NCBI RefSeq assembly: GCF_900239935.1
Contig: NZ_LT965928.1
Coordinates: 792,945-856,944 of the forward strand
Origin: Pseudoalteromonas carrageenovora IAM 12662
GTDB lineage: Bacteria; Pseudomonadota; Gammaproteobacteria; Enterobacterales; Alteromonadaceae
Reading direction: 5' to 3'
Length of the DNA: 64,000 nt
The position numbers and the translations under genes were made by a program. This document shows positions 46,450 through 56,095 of the stretch, piece after piece. Position 1 is the stretch's first letter, and each line of letters starts with the position of its first letter. A model generated the notes under the pieces. The model was not told where the DNA came from and did no database searches. It worked only from the letters and a program-made list of their open reading frames with translations.

Positions 46450-49329
46450 ATGAAATTTAAATTATTAGCAACAAGCTTAGCGGTATCACTAGCGCTAACT
46501 GGCTGCGTAACACAGCAAAGCGAAAACACCCAAACAGCACAACAGCAGCAAACAACAAAAGCTGACGAACGTGTATTTTCGCAAGAGTACTTAATTGAAG
46601 AGCTAGATAACGGCTTACGTGTAATGGTAGTTAAAACCGATTACCCAGATGTAGTTTCGCTGCAAATTCCGGTATCAGTTGGCTCGCGCAATGAAGTAAA
46701 AGAAGGTAAAACCGGTTTTGCTCACTTTTTTGAGCACATGATGTTTAAAGGCTCTAAAAAATTTCCGCAAGACGAATACACTGCTGTATTTAAAAATGCA
46801 GGCGTAGATAACCGTGCATACACCACTAACGATTACACTAACTATCATTTAAACTTCTCAAAGCAGCACCTTGATAAAGTACTTGAAATTGAAGCCGATA
46901 TTTTTCAAAACCTAACTTACACCGAAGAGCAATTTAGAACCGAAGCGCTTACGGTTAAAGGTGAGTATTTAAAAAATAACGCCAGTCCAATTCGTAAATT
47001 ATTAAGCGCTGTACGCGAAGAAGCCTTTGATAAACATACCTATAAACATACCACTATGGGCTTTTTTAAAGATATAGAAGCCATGCCAGATCAAATGGCA
47101 TACGGTAAAGAGTTTTTTGATAAGTTTTATAAGCCTGAATATGTATCGCTAGTGATTGTAGGGGATGTTGACCCTAAAGCCACTATGGCAATGGTTAAAA
47201 AGCATTGGGGTGGTTGGGAAAAAGGCGATTACGTTGCCGATATTAAAGCTGAGCCAAAGCAGCAAGCACCTAAATATATACATGAACAAAACGAAGCCTT
47301 ACCAGGGCATTGGTTACTTGTATCGTATAAAGGTGCGCCATGGGAGCCTGCTAAAAAAGACAGAGCTGCGCTTGATTTAATCTCACAGCTTTATTTTTCA
47401 AACAACTCTGACTTATACCAAGAGCTTGTTGTTGATAAACAAATAGCGAGTCAAATGTTTACCTACAATCCAGAGACAAAAGATCCTGGTTTATTACATG
47501 TATTTGTAAAAGTAGAAAACGAAGAAGATTTAGCAAAAGCACGTGATGCAATTAACCGCACTTACGCTAAAGCACGCACTGAACTTGTTGATGAGCAAAA
47601 GTTAAGCGATTTAAAATCTAACCTTAAATACAGCTTTATTAATGGCTTAGATTCATCTCAAGCGATTGCATCAACCCTTGTAAGTTACATGCATTTTGAG
47701 CGCGACCCAGAGGTTATTAACCAGCTTTATAAATCAGCCGACAACATCACAGCACAAGATATTAAAGCAGTGGCTAATAAATACTTTGTAGATGATTCGC
47801 GTACAACCGTGACCATGTCGGCACTTGATAAAGCGCCAGGGTTTGAGCAAGAGGCTAACTTAAGTGCAGCAGTTGCAAAGCTTGAACAAGCGCCAGAGGC
47901 ACCTGTATTTAAAGTGCTTGATAAAACTAATAGTTCGCCGCTGATTGACGTAAACTTTTTATTCAATACAGGTGCAGCCGCAGACCCTCAAGGTAAAAAA
48001 GGTGTAGCCGCGCTCACCGCCGCTATGCTTGCTCAAGGTGGCTCACAAAGTACTAGTTATAAAGAAATTCAAAAAGCGCTTTATCCGCTTGCGGGTAGCT
48101 TTGGTTATCAAATAGATAAAGAAATGCTGTCGTTCCAAGGGCGTATTCATAAAGATAACGCTGAAACTTGGTATGCACTTGTAAGTGATCAGTTACTTAA
48201 TCCAGGGTTTAGAGACGATGACTTTAAACGCCTTAAAAAAGAAATGATCGACGGTATTAAGTCGGGCTTAAAAGCCTCTAACGATGAAGAGCTTGGTAAA
48301 GAAGTGCTTTACAGTACGCTTTATAAAGGCCACCCATATGAGAGCTACAACTATGGTGATATTTCTGATTTAGAAGCACTTACCCTTGATGATGTTAAAG
48401 CATTCTATAACTCAGAGCTTACCCAATCTAAACTAACACTTGGTTTAATTGGCGCAGTGCCTAACGCACTTAAAGCAAATATTATGAGCGACTTAGCAAC
48501 CTTACCTAAAGGTGAGCAAAGCCGTTTAAGTATTCCTGATGCGCCAGTGCTTAAAGGTCATCATGCAACAATTGTAGAAAAATCGGCGCAATCTACCGCG
48601 GTATCGTTTGGTTTCCCAATTGATACTATTCGCAGCAGCGAAGATTGGACTGCACTTTGGCTTGTGCGCTCGTACTTTGGTGAGCATCGTAGTTCTAACT
48701 CATACTTGTATGAGCGAATTCGTCAAACACGTGGTATGAACTACGGTGATTACTCGTACATTGAATACTTCCCGCGTGGCATGTTTCAAACTAAGCCTGA
48801 TGCAAACTTAGGGCGCTCTGAGCAAATATTCCAAATTTGGTTACGCCCGCTGCGCTCTAATAACGATGCACACTTTGCAACGCGTACTGCGTTGTTTGAA
48901 CTTGATAAACTCATTAAAAATGGCTTAACCGAAAAAGACTTTGAAGCAACTCGTAACTTTTTAATAAACTACGTGCCGCAGTTAGTAGCAAGTCAAAACC
49001 GTCAGTTAGGGTATGCACTTGATAGCGAATTTTATAACACAGAGTCGTTTGTAAAATACGTGACAAGTAAACTTGAAAAGCTAACGCTTGCTGATGTTAA
49101 TCGCGTGATTAAAGATAACCTTCAAACAGAAAACGTACAGTACGTGTTTATTACCGGTGACGGCGAAGACATGAAAAAACGTTTAGTGTCAGAGCAAACC
49201 TCACCAATGGTTTACAACACAGAAAAACCAGCAGCGCTTGTTGCTGAGGATAAAGTCATTGCCGATTACACATTAGCTATTCCAGCTAACAACATTGAAG
49301 TAATGGCTGTTGAAAAAGTGTTTCAGTAA
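46450..49329 (+). CDS. M16 family zinc metallopeptidase, lipoprotein
   Basis: 959 residues. The lipoprotein signal ends ALTGC (C19), so the enzyme is tethered in the periplasm. The N-terminal M16 domain has the inverted zinc motif HFFEH at 92-96, with a downstream glutamate in ALTVKGEYLKNN. Two inactive M16-like halves follow, with a C-terminal repeat (about 510-900) including YERIRQTRGMNYG. It probably degrades peptides or misfolded envelope proteins. The 250-bp upstream region has no gene. A strong terminator follows. Confidence 0.9.
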   Translation: MKFKLLATSLAVSLALTGCVTQQSENTQTAQQQQTTKADERVFSQEYLIEELDNGLRVMVVKTDYPDVVSLQIPVSVGSRNEVKEGKTGFAHFFEHMMFKGSKKFPQDEYTAVFKNAGVDNRAYTTNDYTNYHLNFSKQHLDKVLEIEADIFQNLTYTEEQFRTEALTVKGEYLKNNASPIRKLLSAVREEAFDKHTYKHTTMGFFKDIEAMPDQMAYGKEFFDKFYKPEYVSLVIVGDVDPKATMAMVKKHWGGWEKGDYVADIKAEPKQQAPKYIHEQNEALPGHWLLVSYKGAPWEPAKKDRAALDLISQLYFSNNSDLYQELVVDKQIASQMFTYNPETKDPGLLHVFVKVENEEDLAKARDAINRTYAKARTELVDEQKLSDLKSNLKYSFINGLDSSQAIASTLVSYMHFERDPEVINQLYKSADNITAQDIKAVANKYFVDDSRTTVTMSALDKAPGFEQEANLSAAVAKLEQAPEAPVFKVLDKTNSSPLIDVNFLFNTGAAADPQGKKGVAALTAAMLAQGGSQSTSYKEIQKALYPLAGSFGYQIDKEMLSFQGRIHKDNAETWYALVSDQLLNPGFRDDDFKRLKKEMIDGIKSGLKASNDEELGKEVLYSTLYKGHPYESYNYGDISDLEALTLDDVKAFYNSELTQSKLTLGLIGAVPNALKANIMSDLATLPKGEQSRLSIPDAPVLKGHHATIVEKSAQSTAVSFGFPIDTIRSSEDWTALWLVRSYFGEHRSSNSYLYERIRQTRGMNYGDYSYIEYFPRGMFQTKPDANLGRSEQIFQIWLRPLRSNNDAHFATRTALFELDKLIKNGLTEKDFEATRNFLINYVPQLVASQNRQLGYALDSEFYNTESFVKYVTSKLEKLTLADVNRVIKDNLQTENVQYVFITGDGEDMKKRLVSEQTSPMVYNTEKPAALVAEDKVIADYTLAIPANNIEVMAVEKVFQ

Positions 49330-49351
49330 TTAATCTCTTTTTCTAACATAT

Positions 49352-49389
49352 AAAAAATGCCCCAGTGCTTATAGCCTGGGGCATTTTTA
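49352..49389. terminator. Bidirectional terminator after the M16 gene
   Basis: AAAAATGCCCCAG (49353-49365) pairs with CTGGGGCATTTTT (49376-49388), a perfect 13-bp stem, serving both convergent genes. Confidence 0.93.
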
Positions 49390-49416
49390 TTTAATTAGTG
49401 TTATTGAAGCGTAATA

Positions 49417-49731
49417 TTAGTTAGTCGCTAAAAGCACTGAGCCTGCGCCTAGAGCAAAGCTTATTAAGGAGCTAATAACAACCCCCGCTAAAAAGCTTTT
49501 AGTTGGCGTACTTTTAACGTCATTATTTATAGGCTCATCAAGTTTAATTAGCTCGCCTTGGCGTACTTCAAGTACCGCGCAAAGCGCCATAGTGGTTTCT
49601 TTAGAAGCGGCGCCTTCTTTTTCTACCCGTTGAATGGTCCGCAAACTTACATCGCAGGCATCTGCGAGCTGTTGCTGCGTCCAATCTAACTTACTTCTAA
49701 GCGATTTAACTGTTGTAGGATTTAATTGCAC
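49417..49731 (-). CDS. Membrane-anchored XRE-type regulator
   Basis: 104 residues. An XRE helix-turn-helix fills residues about 5-62 (LDWTQQQLADACDVSLRTIQ, RVEKEGAASKETTMALCAVL), then a short linker and one membrane segment at the C-terminus (FLAGVVISSLISFALGAGSV). GTG 49731 is the start, with AGGGAAG upstream inside the end of the preceding gene. A DNA-binding domain tied to the membrane suggests a one-component regulator that senses an envelope or partner signal. The gene immediately upstream also encodes a membrane protein; the two look cotranscribed. Confidence 0.78.
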   Translation of the reverse strand: MQLNPTTVKSLRSKLDWTQQQLADACDVSLRTIQRVEKEGAASKETTMALCAVLEVRQGELIKLDEPINNDVKSTPTKSFLAGVVISSLISFALGAGSVLLATN

Positions 49732-49732
49732 G

Positions 49733-50140
49733 TTAAAGCTTCCCTACAAATAGTTCAACAATTGTTGCCGTTGTATAGCCAAACACCGCGCCACCTAATG
49801 TACAACCAGCAAGAAAAAATGCTGCCTTTTTAGGATCGTCTGAAAGACTACTTTGAACTTGTTTGTCTATCACACTGCTATTTTTATAAAGAGTGCACTC
49901 CAGACGCCCTGTAAGTATATTAAGCATGTCAAATTTTACTTGGTACTGTGAGCCCTCAAAAGCAAAAGAGTGTGTGCTTGCACAGTAGATATTTCGTTTT
50001 TTACTGAATAGGTCATCGTTTACAAACACTTCCTCTTTACCGGTAAAGTAACTTCCAAAACAGGCTATTTGATTATCACCATCTTGAAAGTAAAATTTAT
50101 AACCAAGTTTTTTAGTATTCAATACATCGTTTTTCATCAT
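49733..50140 (-). CDS. Membrane protein partner of the XRE regulator, unknown
   Basis: 135 residues. A soluble N-terminal part (about 1-100) with beta-rich text (YKFYFQDGDNQIACFGSYF) is followed by one C-terminal hydrophobic segment (FFLAGCTLGGAVFGYTTATI). No family recognised. It ends 1 nt before the XRE gene start; AAGGA precedes the tandem ATGs at 50140 and 50137. The shared tail-anchored layout with the XRE protein suggests they sit together in the inner membrane. Confidence 0.68.
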   Translation of the reverse strand: MMKNDVLNTKKLGYKFYFQDGDNQIACFGSYFTGKEEVFVNDDLFSKKRNIYCASTHSFAFEGSQYQVKFDMLNILTGRLECTLYKNSSVIDKQVQSSLSDDPKKAAFFLAGCTLGGAVFGYTTATIVELFVGKL

Positions 50141-50226
50141 CGTTATCCTTGTTGAGTTTACGATGCTAATTTAGCGGTAATTATTATTTTTTACGCCGTC
50201 AGTAGTATGCCAGTACTTGTTTTGAC

Positions 50227-50318
50227 GTATGACAGAAAGCCTGTCATACATCGTTACCTTTTGATTTTATTATAAAAATAACAAATTTAAATTTGGGTTA
50301 ATTTAACAGGCTGTCATA
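50227..50318. promoter_or_regulatory. CTGTCATA repeats in a divergent promoter region
   Basis: A 9-bp perfect inverted repeat (GTATGACAG 50227-50235, CTGTCATAC 50241-50249) and a third CTGTCATA at 50311-50318 lie in the 303-bp gap between the XRE operon and the PAS-GGDEF gene. They could be operators for the XRE protein. The half-site also resembles a Pho-box unit, but the spacing and orientation are not those of a Pho box. No gene is seen in the gap. Confidence 0.45.
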
Positions 50319-50443
50319 TAGTATATGCTTTGATTTAAGCATACTGAGCAAAATAATACCTAGAGTTATGCTGCTTAATAATTTTTTATTAAAAAAATGT
50401 TAATGACTATACTGATAAACAGAAAAATTAAAATGGAAAGCAC

Positions 50444-51373
50444 GTGTTAGACGATAAAATATTTTTAAAGCAAGTTTTAGACACCACACCGGATCAGGTC
50501 GTCGTGATTAATGACTCTGGGGAGATTGTTTTTGTAAACAAGAGCTGGCAAAACTTTGGTGAGCAAAACGACTGTACTTGCTGTGATGTGTGGGAGCAAA
50601 AAAATTACTTAGTAGAATGCAAAAAAGCCGCAGATAATGGCGATGAGTTTGGCTTAAATGCGTATCAAGGTATTTTAGCGATAATAGAGCAACAGCAAAG
50701 TGATTTTTATTTAGAGTATCCTTGTCATAGCGAAAACGAAAAACGCTGGTTTATGATGCGTGTTGTGCCTTTTGAACTAAGTGATAAAAAATATTATGTT
50801 ATTAGCCATCAAAATATTACCGAGCGTAAACTAGCTGAAGAGCAAGTACAAAAACTTGCCGCTATTGATGGCTTAACTGATATTGCTAACCGAGGCTTTT
50901 TTGATACCTTTTTAGAGCAAGAGTGGAATCGTTGTCAGCGTTTAGGTATGCCGCTGTCGTTGGCTATAATCGACATTGATGATTTTAAATTACTTAATGA
51001 TACCTACGGGCACCAACAAGGCGATACATGCTTAAAAAAGGTGGCTAAAGTACTCAATGAATTTACTAAACGCCCAGGTGACTTATGTGCCCGTTTTGGT
51101 GGTGAAGAATTTGTATTAGTTTATGGAAATACAAGCTCAGATCAGGCCTTGTTAGTATTGAACGATATTTTAGAAAAATTAAAACATTTAAACATTGAAA
51201 ATAAGCATTCTTTACCCAGCAGAACCCTTACTGTTAGTGTAGGGCTCACGACTATTACACCAAATAGTGACTTTACATGTGCTCATTTAATCAAAGAAGC
51301 AGACGATTTACTTTATAAAGCAAAAAATAAAGGAAAAGATGCTTTATGTGTGAGTGATTTAGCGTTCATATAA
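50444..51373 (+). CDS. PAS-GGDEF diguanylate cyclase
   Basis: 309 residues, cytoplasmic. The PAS domain (about 8-130) has DTTPDQVVVINDSGEIVFVN and a cysteine cluster NDCTCCDVW that could bind metal or respond to redox. The GGDEF domain (about 140-300) shows DGLTDIANRGFF, IIDIDDFKLLNDTYGH and catalytic GGEEF (ARFGGEEFVLVY). GTG 50444 is used, with GGAAAG upstream. It diverges from the membrane XRE operon. Confidence 0.87.
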   Translation: MLDDKIFLKQVLDTTPDQVVVINDSGEIVFVNKSWQNFGEQNDCTCCDVWEQKNYLVECKKAADNGDEFGLNAYQGILAIIEQQQSDFYLEYPCHSENEKRWFMMRVVPFELSDKKYYVISHQNITERKLAEEQVQKLAAIDGLTDIANRGFFDTFLEQEWNRCQRLGMPLSLAIIDIDDFKLLNDTYGHQQGDTCLKKVAKVLNEFTKRPGDLCARFGGEEFVLVYGNTSSDQALLVLNDILEKLKHLNIENKHSLPSRTLTVSVGLTTITPNSDFTCAHLIKEADDLLYKAKNKGKDALCVSDLAFI

Positions 51374-51497
51374 CTTTTTTACTCTTAGTTATACCTAATA
51401 ACCAGAACAAATAACTAAGGCGTTAACACCTTAGGCTTTAAATCCGTTAAACTTAGGAAAAGGCTCTTTTTATATCAATTTAAGGCAGTGTAGTATT

Positions 51498-52316
51498 ATG
51501 CGTCATGAAATTTGGCAACAGCTTCGTAGTGAAGCAAATGAAGTAGTAACTCGCGAACCACTTTTAGCAAGTCATGTGTATTCATGCATTTTGAATCATG
51601 AGTGCTTAGGTTCGGCGTTAAGCTTTATTGTTGCTAATAAATTGGCAGATGCTGTGGTCTCTGCATTTACTATTCGTGAGCTGTTTGACCAAGCGTTTGT
51701 AAAATGTGACCGCATGCTTTCTTTTGTTGCCGAAGATATTAAAGCAGTGAAAGACCGCGACCCCGCTGCTGAAACTCACCTTACTGTAATGTTAAACCTA
51801 AAAGGTTTTCATGCTATTCAAGCGCATCGTTTGGCCAATTGCCTGTGGCAACAAAATCGCAGAGAGTTAGCGCGATTTATTCAAAGCCGTACTTCTGAAG
51901 TGTTTGGTGTAGATATTCACCCAGCATGTCAGGTTGGCAAAGGGATAATGTTTGACCACGCAACAGGTATTGTTATTGGTGAAACGGCGGTAATTGAAGA
52001 TAACGTATCAATACTGCAATCGGTAACGCTTGGTGGTACGGGTAACGAGCAGGGCGACCGTCATCCTAAAATTAGAGCCGGTGTGCTAATTGGCGCAGGT
52101 GCTAAAGTGCTTGGTAATATTGAAGTGGGTGAGGGCGCACGTATTGGCGCAGGCTCAGTGGTACTAACAGCAGTGCCGCCACATACCACAGCTGTTGGCG
52201 TACCTGCTAAAATTATAGGTAAACCGGATTGTCCCTGTCCCGCGCAAAGTATGAACCAAAACTTTTTAGCGACACCCGAGCCTGAAAACGAATCACATAC
52301 CAGTGCTATGCTGTGA
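51498..52316 (+). CDS. cysE: Serine O-acetyltransferase
   Basis: 272 residues (273 in E. coli). It acetylates serine with acetyl-CoA, the first committed step of cysteine synthesis, and partners with CysK. An N-terminal helical domain precedes a left-handed beta-helix of hexapeptide repeats (GKGIMFDHATGIVIGETAVI, VLIGAGAKVLGNIEVGEGAR, IGAGSVVLTAVPPHTTAVG), with the active-site pattern DIHPACQVG and a C-terminal tail. A T-run of the CysK-docking type ending in isoleucine is not obvious; the tail ends SHTSAML. Confidence 0.93.
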   Translation: MRHEIWQQLRSEANEVVTREPLLASHVYSCILNHECLGSALSFIVANKLADAVVSAFTIRELFDQAFVKCDRMLSFVAEDIKAVKDRDPAAETHLTVMLNLKGFHAIQAHRLANCLWQQNRRELARFIQSRTSEVFGVDIHPACQVGKGIMFDHATGIVIGETAVIEDNVSILQSVTLGGTGNEQGDRHPKIRAGVLIGAGAKVLGNIEVGEGARIGAGSVVLTAVPPHTTAVGVPAKIIGKPDCPCPAQSMNQNFLATPEPENESHTSAML

Positions 52317-52352
52317 GATGTAAGTAAAAAATAAAACTTAAAAGGAATTAAG

Positions 52353-53039
52353 ATGAACAAGAATAGTTTGTTAACTCTAGGTATTGGATTTATTGCTGGT
52401 GTAGGTTTAACTTGGGGTTATTTTAATTTTACCCCAAATAATTTAGAGCCAGTTAAGTTACAGCAAAGTAATGCTCTTTTGCAAAAAACTCATGCTCAGC
52501 AGCCAAAAAGCAGTAAAGTAGTAGCAAATAAAGTTATACCAGCTGTAACTGAACAAGCCGTTAGTTTAGAGCAAAATGAAAATATTACTTCCACCGCTTT
52601 CGAACCTCAAGAAATTGATGAGTTACCTCTAGAAGAACAAGTTGTGCAACTTAAGCAACAACTTGCCGAGCAAAAGTCGACGCTTAAAAGTGTTTTAAAG
52701 CAAATGAGAGGCCCTTCAGATTTTGAGAAAGTCTTACGTGATAAATTTGACGAGCAAGTACGTGACGAAGAGTGGGCTTATCGTACTGAAATGGCATTAC
52801 AAGATTTTTTATTAACCGCAGATTTGGCAATTATTCCTGATGTTGTTAGCGCTAAATGTAAAACGACGGTATGTGAATTTGAACTTGCCGCACCCGCTGA
52901 TAACGATGCATTTGGGAGTGCTCAATGGCGTGAGTTAAACGACAAGTTGATGAAACAAGAGTTTTGGAAACAATTTGTAAGTTCTACATCTACATCAAGT
53001 GATACTAAGCTTAGCTTGTTACTAAGCACAGAGCTTTAA
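52353..53039 (+). CDS. Anchored periplasmic protein, unknown
   Basis: 228 residues. One N-terminal membrane segment (about 6-24) is followed by a disordered, glutamine-rich linker, a predicted coiled coil (LPLEEQVVQLKQQLAEQKST) and a C-terminal domain with a cysteine pair (AKCKTTVCEFEL) of the kind found in several periplasmic proteobacterial proteins. No named family. AAAGGAATT precedes ATG 52353. It follows cysE closely but has no obvious link to it. Confidence 0.7.
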   Translation: MNKNSLLTLGIGFIAGVGLTWGYFNFTPNNLEPVKLQQSNALLQKTHAQQPKSSKVVANKVIPAVTEQAVSLEQNENITSTAFEPQEIDELPLEEQVVQLKQQLAEQKSTLKSVLKQMRGPSDFEKVLRDKFDEQVRDEEWAYRTEMALQDFLLTADLAIIPDVVSAKCKTTVCEFELAAPADNDAFGSAQWRELNDKLMKQEFWKQFVSSTSTSSDTKLSLLLSTEL

Positions 53040-53051
53040 ACTGTATCAGTA

Positions 53052-54392
53052 TTAAGTAATAGGTATGACCTGCGATTCTACAGAGCCATCGGCAAGCTCT
53101 GTAATTAACACATCGCCTGTTTTAATTTGTCCCACCGATTTAACCACTTTTCCTTGTTGTGTTTTAGTGATGCTATAACCGCGCGCTAAAACATTAAGAG
53201 GGCTTACCGAGTCCAGCTTACTTGCTTGTAATGCTAGGCTATTATTGGCTTGCTGTAATTGTTGTTGTATAGCTTGGTTTAACCTTGCTTGTAACTGCGA
53301 CAGTTGATGAGAGGCCTGCGCTAGCTTTTTATCGGGTGATTGACGCATTAAGCGCGGCGTTAAATTATTAAGCGCGCGCTCTTGCTGATATAAACGGTTT
53401 CGCATAGCTTGGTGCAGCGCAATGCTCAGCTCATCTAATCGCTGCGCCTTTTGATTTAGCTGATTGCGTGGATGGCACAAGTTAAGACGGTGCTGAAGTT
53501 GCGTGGCAAGCGCGCGCTTATCTGCAATATCGTGTTTAAATGCATTGTTTAAACGGTTAATGAGTTGCGTTACTTTGTTGTGTAGCTCTTGCGTGTTAGG
53601 GCTTACAAGCTCAGCAGCCGCTGATGGAGTAGCTGCACGAACATCGGCAACATAATCGCTAATGGTTGTGTCTATCTCGTGGCCTACCGCACTTACTATG
53701 GGTAATTCACTTTGATAAATAGCGCGCGCAAGTTGTTCGTGGTTAAAACACCATAAATCTTCAAGTGAACCGCCGCCGCGCCCTAAAATAAGTACCTCTA
53801 CTTCATTACGTGCATTTGCCAGCTTTATTTGATTAATTAAATGTATGTGGGCTTCTTTACCTTGCACCATGGCTGGATAAATTATGACTTCTAATTGCGG
53901 CGCACGGCGTTTAAGTACAGTTAAAATATCTTTTATTGCAGCGCCGGTAGCAGAGGTAACCACACCGATACGGTTTATATTTTGTGGCAGAGGTTTTTTG
54001 TAGGCAGAGCTAAATAACCCCTCGGCGGCTAAGCGCATTTTCAATGCATCAAACTCTTGCTTAAGCTGACCTTCTCCAGCGGGCTCCATATGTTCAACAA
54101 TAAGTTGGTAATCACCTCTAGGTTCATAAAGTGATACTCGTGCTTTTACGGTGACTTGTGCGCCATTGGCTGGGCGGTAGCTTTGGTTGCGATTATTCCC
54201 TCGCCACATAGCAGCCTTAATTTGCGCTTTATCGTCTTTTAACGAAAAATACCAATGCCCAGACGCAGGGGTAATAAAATTAGAAATTTCACCAGTGAGC
54301 ACTAAAGATGCAAAGCCTTGCTCAAGCACTGTACGAATTTCTCTGTTAAGGCGCGAAACGGTGTAAACCGTCTGCGAAGGCTTTGAAAACAT
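53052..54392 (-). CDS. xseA: Exodeoxyribonuclease VII large subunit
   Basis: 446 residues from ATG 54392 (MFSKPSQTVYTVSRLN). With XseB it degrades single-stranded DNA to oligonucleotides. An N-terminal OB fold (EISNFITPASGHWYFSLKD, TLYEPRGDYQ-like LYEPRGDYQLIVEHMEPAGE) is followed by the catalytic region GVVTSATGAAIKDILTVLKRR, ILGRGGGSLEDLWCFN and SAVGHEIDTTISDYVADVRA, and a long coiled coil. It is divergent from guaB, as in E. coli, so the 135-bp gap holds both promoters. Confidence 0.95.
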   Translation of the reverse strand: MFSKPSQTVYTVSRLNREIRTVLEQGFASLVLTGEISNFITPASGHWYFSLKDDKAQIKAAMWRGNNRNQSYRPANGAQVTVKARVSLYEPRGDYQLIVEHMEPAGEGQLKQEFDALKMRLAAEGLFSSAYKKPLPQNINRIGVVTSATGAAIKDILTVLKRRAPQLEVIIYPAMVQGKEAHIHLINQIKLANARNEVEVLILGRGGGSLEDLWCFNHEQLARAIYQSELPIVSAVGHEIDTTISDYVADVRAATPSAAAELVSPNTQELHNKVTQLINRLNNAFKHDIADKRALATQLQHRLNLCHPRNQLNQKAQRLDELSIALHQAMRNRLYQQERALNNLTPRLMRQSPDKKLAQASHQLSQLQARLNQAIQQQLQQANNSLALQASKLDSVSPLNVLARGYSITKTQQGKVVKSVGQIKTGDVLITELADGSVESQVIPIT

Positions 54393-54527
54393 AAAAAACA
54401 ACCTAAAACTATTTATGAGACAAGTTTATCATAAATATTTGCGAAATATTATTTACGAATGCCAACAACGCTGTTAAAATTTGGCCGCAATTCCTTATCT
54501 TAGATCCACATGTGAGAAGTTGCCAAA

Positions 54528-55997
54528 ATGCTTAGAATTGCTAAAGAAGCTCTTACCTTTGATGACGTACTTTTAGTACCTGGTCATTCTACTGTTTTGC
54601 CACACACGGCAAATATTTCAACTCGCTTAACGCGTGGTATCAAACTTAACTTGCCGCTTATTTCAGCATCTATGGATACTGTTACAGAAGCACGTTTAGC
54701 TATTGCCCTTGCGCAGGAAGGCGGTCTTGGTTTTATCCACAAAAACATGACCATCGCAGAACAAGCGAAAAATGTTCGTAAAGTTAAAACCTACGAAGCG
54801 GGTATTGTATCTTACCCTGTAACAGTAACTGCAGATTTAACTATTGCAGACGCTGTTGAGCTTTCTCAGGAAAAGGGTTTTTCAGGCTTTCCTGTTACCG
54901 ATAGCAACAATGTACTTGTTGGTATTGTAACAAGCCGTGACATGCGTTTTGAAACTAAGCTAGAGCAGCCAGTTTCTACTGTTATGACTAAAAAAGAAAA
55001 GCTTGTAACTGTTAAAGAGGGTGCCTCTCGCGAAGAGATTTTAGGTTTAATGCATGAACACCGCATTGAAAAAATCTTAGTCGTAGACGATGCGTTTAAA
55101 CTCAAAGGCATGATCACCGTTAAAGATTACCAAAAAGCACAAGATAAACCAGATGCATGTAAAGATGACCAAGGTCGTTTACGTGTAGGTGCTGCGGTTG
55201 GTGTTGGCGCAGGCACTGATGAGCGTATTGCTGCATTAGTTGAAGCGGGTGTTGATGTTTTACTTATCGATACTTCTCATGGTCACTCTCAAGGTGTTAT
55301 TGACCGTGTATCGCAAACTCGCCAAGCATACCCTGATTTACAAATTATTGCGGGTAATGTAGCGACAGCAGAAGGTGCTATTGCCCTTGCAGATGCAGGC
55401 GTTGATGCAGTAAAAGTAGGTATCGGCCCTGGTTCAATTTGTACTACACGTATTGTAACGGGTTGTGGTGTTCCACAAATTACTGCTATTTCTGATGCGG
55501 TTGAAGGCCTAAAGGGGCGCGACATTCCAGTAATTGCTGATGGTGGTATTCGTTTTTCTGGCGATATAGTTAAAGCCCTTGTTGCGGGTGCATCATGTGT
55601 GATGGTTGGCTCAATGCTTGCGGGTACTGAAGAAGCGCCTGGCGAAGTTGAGTTATATCAAGGTCGTTACTACAAATCATACCGTGGTATGGGTAGCTTA
55701 GGTGCGATGGATCAAAAAGAAGGTTCATCAGATCGTTACTTCCAAAAATCTAACCAAGCAGACAAGTTAGTACCAGAAGGTATTGAAGGTCGCGTAGCTT
55801 ACAAAGGGCCTATTGCAACGATTATTCATCAGCAAGTAGGCGGTCTTCGTAGTGCAATGGGTTTAACCGGTTGTGCAACTATTGAAGAGCTTAATACAAA
55901 ACCTCAGTTTGTACGTGTTACATCTGCTGGTATGGGTGAGTCGCACGTACATGATGTGCAAATTACCAAAGAAGCACCAAATTACCGCTTAGGCTAA
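54528..55997 (+). CDS. guaB: IMP dehydrogenase
   Basis: 489 residues. Oxidises IMP to XMP, the first step of GMP synthesis. TIM barrel with the inserted CBS pair (about 95-205; [21 protein letters not shown]). The catalytic loop cysteine is in [15 protein letters not shown], and the flap motif in [15 protein letters not shown]. The start [19 protein letters not shown] is the family norm. guaA follows after a hairpin. Confidence 0.96.
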   Translation: MLRIAKEALTFDDVLLVPGHSTVLPHTANISTRLTRGIKLNLPLISASMDTVTEARLAIALAQEGGLGFIHKNMTIAEQAKNVRKVKTYEAGIVSYPVTVTADLTIADAVELSQEKGFSGFPVTDSNNVLVGIVTSRDMRFETKLEQPVSTVMTKKEKLVTVKEGASREEILGLMHEHRIEKILVVDDAFKLKGMITVKDYQKAQDKPDACKDDQGRLRVGAAVGVGAGTDERIAALVEAGVDVLLIDTSHGHSQGVIDRVSQTRQAYPDLQIIAGNVATAEGAIALADAGVDAVKVGIGPGSICTTRIVTGCGVPQITAISDAVEGLKGRDIPVIADGGIRFSGDIVKALVAGASCVMVGSMLAGTEEAPGEVELYQGRYYKSYRGMGSLGAMDQKEGSSDRYFQKSNQADKLVPEGIEGRVAYKGPIATIIHQQVGGLRSAMGLTGCATIEELNTKPQFVRVTSAGMGESHVHDVQITKEAPNYRLG

Positions 55998-56018
55998 GCG
56001 CGTAATTAACAATTTATT

Positions 56019-56044
56019 GGGCTTGCTTTGCAAGCCCTCTTTTT
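56019..56044 (+). terminator. Hairpin with T-run between guaB and guaA
   Basis: GGGCTTGC (56019-56026), loop TTT, GCAAGCCC (56030-56037), then TCTTTTT. A good terminator inside what is usually a guaBA operon, so guaA may be partly uncoupled. Confidence 0.75.
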
Positions 56045-56095
56045 AGTCGTTTACATTAACAAACGGCATTTAGCATCTACTTTACGAGATACTCC

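Noticed and set aside
50227..50318. Pho box
   Set aside because: The CTGTCATA half-sites are inverted and one is about 70 bp away; a Pho box needs direct repeats in 11-bp phase.
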